Assembly (NCBI GenBank): GCA_013698135.1
Contig: JACCVM010000265.1
Span: 1-14,198 of the forward strand
Source: Euzebyaceae bacterium
Lineage (GTDB): Bacteria; Actinomycetota; Nitriliruptoria; Euzebyales; Egibacteraceae
Length of the DNA: 14,198 nt
Reading direction: 5' to 3'
Position 1 is the first letter of the stretch; every line of letters begins with the position of its first letter. Made by a program: the position numbers and the translations under genes. Positions 13,039 through 14,198 of the stretch are shown here, piece after piece. Below the pieces are notes generated by a model, which was not told the DNA's origin, made no database searches, and worked only from the letters and a program-made list of their open reading frames with translations.

Positions 13039-13532
13039 CCGCGGCCGCGGCACTGCTGGTCGCCGGCGGACTCGTGGCCCATCCGCTGCCCGGCGCCGGC
13101 CGCCTGGGCGGCCTGTTGGCGGTCCTCGGTGGCTTCGGCCTGATCTCGGCGGCGCTCGGGATCATGGTCGGCTGGCCGCAGGCGATCACCGTGGCGCTGC
13201 TGCTCTTCGCAGGACAGTACGGGGTGTCGCTACTGGGCCGCGACGGCATCGACCCAGCAGCGCCGCTGGTGGCCGCGGGCCTGCTGCTGTTCGCCGAGTT
13301 GGCGTTCGCGAGTCTGGCACCGCCTGGCCAGGCGGCGTTGAGCCGGGCGGGGCAGCGCTACGAGGCAATACGAGTGCTGGTCATCGTGATCGGGGCGGGG
13401 CTGATCTCCGCGGTGTTGCTGCTGGTCGTGGGCGCACCCGTTGGCGGCGGCGCGTGGATGTCCGCGTCGGGCGTGGGCGCCGCAGCCGGGCTGATCGCCC
13501 TGCTGGCGTTGCTGGTGCGGCGGAGCGCCTGA
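13035..13532 (+). CDS. integral membrane protein of unknown function, last gene of the MoxR operon
   Basis: I choose TTG 13035, which overlaps the DUF58 stop (TTGA), continuing the overlap pattern of the operon. The other in-frame start, GTG 12894, would require a 145-base overlap. The product is 165 residues with about five to six hydrophobic helices (AAAALLVAGGLVA, LGGLLAVLGGFGLISAALGI, QAITVALLLFAGQYGVSLL, LVAAGLLLFAELAFASL, VLVIVIGAGLISAVLLLV, GVGAAAGLIALLALLV). A cytoplasmic or external loop contains GQAALSRAGQRYEAIR. I recognise no family. In related operons a transglutaminase-like TgpA protein often follows DUF58; it is absent here. Position suggests it works in the same envelope complex as the other membrane proteins. 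Confidence 0.8.
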   Translation: MTAAAALLVAGGLVAHPLPGAGRLGGLLAVLGGFGLISAALGIMVGWPQAITVALLLFAGQYGVSLLGRDGIDPAAPLVAAGLLLFAELAFASLAPPGQAALSRAGQRYEAIRVLVIVIGAGLISAVLLLVVGAPVGGGAWMSASGVGAAAGLIALLALLVRRSA

Positions 13533-13543
13533 CCCGGGCACCC

Positions 13544-13568
13544 GCGGCCGGCTACGCGCGGCGGCCGC
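13544..13568. terminator. GC-rich hairpin after the MoxR operon
   Basis: GCGGCCG (13544-13550) pairs with CGGCCGC (13562-13568) across an 11-base loop, 12 bases after the last stop of the operon. There is no T run. It is the only visible terminator candidate before the lipoprotein gene. Confidence 0.4.
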
Positions 13569-13577
13569 CTCCGCCGG

Positions 13578-13604
13578 TTGGCACGGACAGCGGGGTTGTA
13601 GCCT
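13578..13604 (+). promoter_or_regulatory. promoter candidate for the substrate-binding lipoprotein gene
   Basis: TTGGCA (13578-13583) and TAGCCT (13599-13604) lie in the 98-base gap before ATG 13631. The spacer of 15 bases is short, so this is a weak call, but the gap and upstream hairpin suggest a separate transcript. Confidence 0.35.
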
Positions 13605-13630
13605 TTGTGCCCCGACGCGAGGAGAGGGTC

Positions 13631-14198
13631 ATGGACTGGCTGCGCTGGATCGCCGTGTTGAGCGTGGGGGCGCTGCTGCTCGCCGCCTGTGGTGGAAACG
13701 GCGGCGGTTCCCCGGGCGCCGAGGGCAGCGACACAGCCGCCACCGGCGGGGCGACCGACACCGCCAGCCAAGCCGCCGGCGACTGCACCCTCGACGAGCC
13801 GGTGAAGGTCGGTGTGGTGTTCAGCCAGATCGGGCCCGCGGCCGTTTACGGCGAGAGCCAGCTGGCCGGTGTCGAGCTGGCCGTCGAGGAGCAGAACGCC
13901 GAAGGCGGCGTCACCTACGAGCTGGTCGTCGAGGACGACGCCTCCGACCCGGCGCAGGGCATCCCCGCCTTCGAGAAGCTGATCAACCAGGACGAGGCCT
14001 CGGTGATCATCGGCCCGACCTTGTCCAACACCGCGTTCTCGACCGACCCGGTCGCCCAGGACGCCGGTGTTCCGGTGCTCGGCGTGTCGAACACCGCCGA
14101 GGGCATCACCGAGATCGGCGACTACATCTGGCGCAACTCGCTGACCGAGCAGCAGGTCATCCCCCAGACCATCGAAGCCGCCGTCGGCGCCTTCGACC
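13631..14198 (+). CDS. branched-chain amino acid-type ABC transporter substrate-binding lipoprotein (partial)
   Basis: ATG 13631 follows AGGAG (13620-13624) by 6 bases. The gene runs off the right edge after 189 codons. A lipoprotein signal peptide ends in the lipobox LLLAAC with lipidated Cys20. A Gly/Ser/Thr-rich linker follows (about 21-50), then the start of a type I periplasmic-binding (LivJ-like, Peripla_BP_6) domain: VKVGVVFSQIGPAAVYGESQ, GVELAVEEQNAEGGV, ASVIIGPTLSNTAFSTDPVA and GVPVLGVSNTA. Such proteins capture branched-chain amino acids or related compounds (also amides, urea) outside the cell for LivHMGF-type permeases, which would be expected downstream beyond the window. The ligand cannot be predicted from this half. 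Confidence 0.93.
   Translation, partial: MDWLRWIAVLSVGALLLAACGGNGGGSPGAEGSDTAATGGATDTASQAAGDCTLDEPVKVGVVFSQIGPAAVYGESQLAGVELAVEEQNAEGGVTYELVVEDDASDPAQGIPAFEKLINQDEASVIIGPTLSNTAFSTDPVAQDAGVPVLGVSNTAEGITEIGDYIWRNSLTEQQVIPQTIEAAVGAFD

Noticed and set aside
1..14198. CRISPR array, rRNA genes, complete insertion sequences
   Set aside because: No regularly spaced repeats, no rRNA-like sequence, and no transposase motifs or terminal inverted repeats were found by eye.

Overview
The window is high-GC DNA with GTG and TTG starts and clear Shine-Dalgarno (SD) sites. It carries gene families typical of Actinomycetota: a DUF6458 membrane protein, DUF2277, a DUF4129/MoxR/DUF58 operon, and actinobacterial-type conjugation ATPase remnants. 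I cannot place it below phylum; a deep-branching actinobacterium is a guess.

Left part (1-3950) looks like accessory DNA on the 3' side of a minus-strand tRNA-Arg(ACG) gene (3951-4023). It holds the tail of a GGDEF protein, a compact toxin-antitoxin-like pair (402-912), two decayed minus-strand conjugation genes (about 1115-1640), and an AbiE-type (type IV) toxin-antitoxin-like pair (1905-3751). A striking nested palindrome precedes the AbiE-like pair. Its nucleotidyltransferase is broken by a one-base frameshift near 3205. I read the region as a degraded integrative element or defence island at a tRNA, though no integrase or duplicated att site is visible.

Middle part (4024-9229) holds four stand-alone genes. 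They are a secreted subtilase of plant-like architecture (4334-7417) with a C-terminal PPC-like domain, ending at a 13-bp-stem hairpin; a convergent small DUF6458 membrane protein; a divergent EamA-family transporter with a perfect 12-bp palindrome before its start; and a DUF2277 protein behind a tandem 13-mer repeat.

Right part (about 9321-13532) is one tightly packed operon: DUF4129 membrane protein, small membrane protein, MoxR AAA+ ATPase, DUF58 protein, five-helix membrane protein. Every junction is a four-base overlap of the form NTGA. In two places this is achieved only because a minicistron of 16 or 12 codons sits between the larger genes, starting in the upstream stop (ATGA) and ending in the downstream start (GTGA). 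This unbroken termination-reinitiation chain is the most unusual structure in the window. The window ends inside a lipoprotein of the branched-chain amino acid ABC transporter substrate-binding family (13631 onward).
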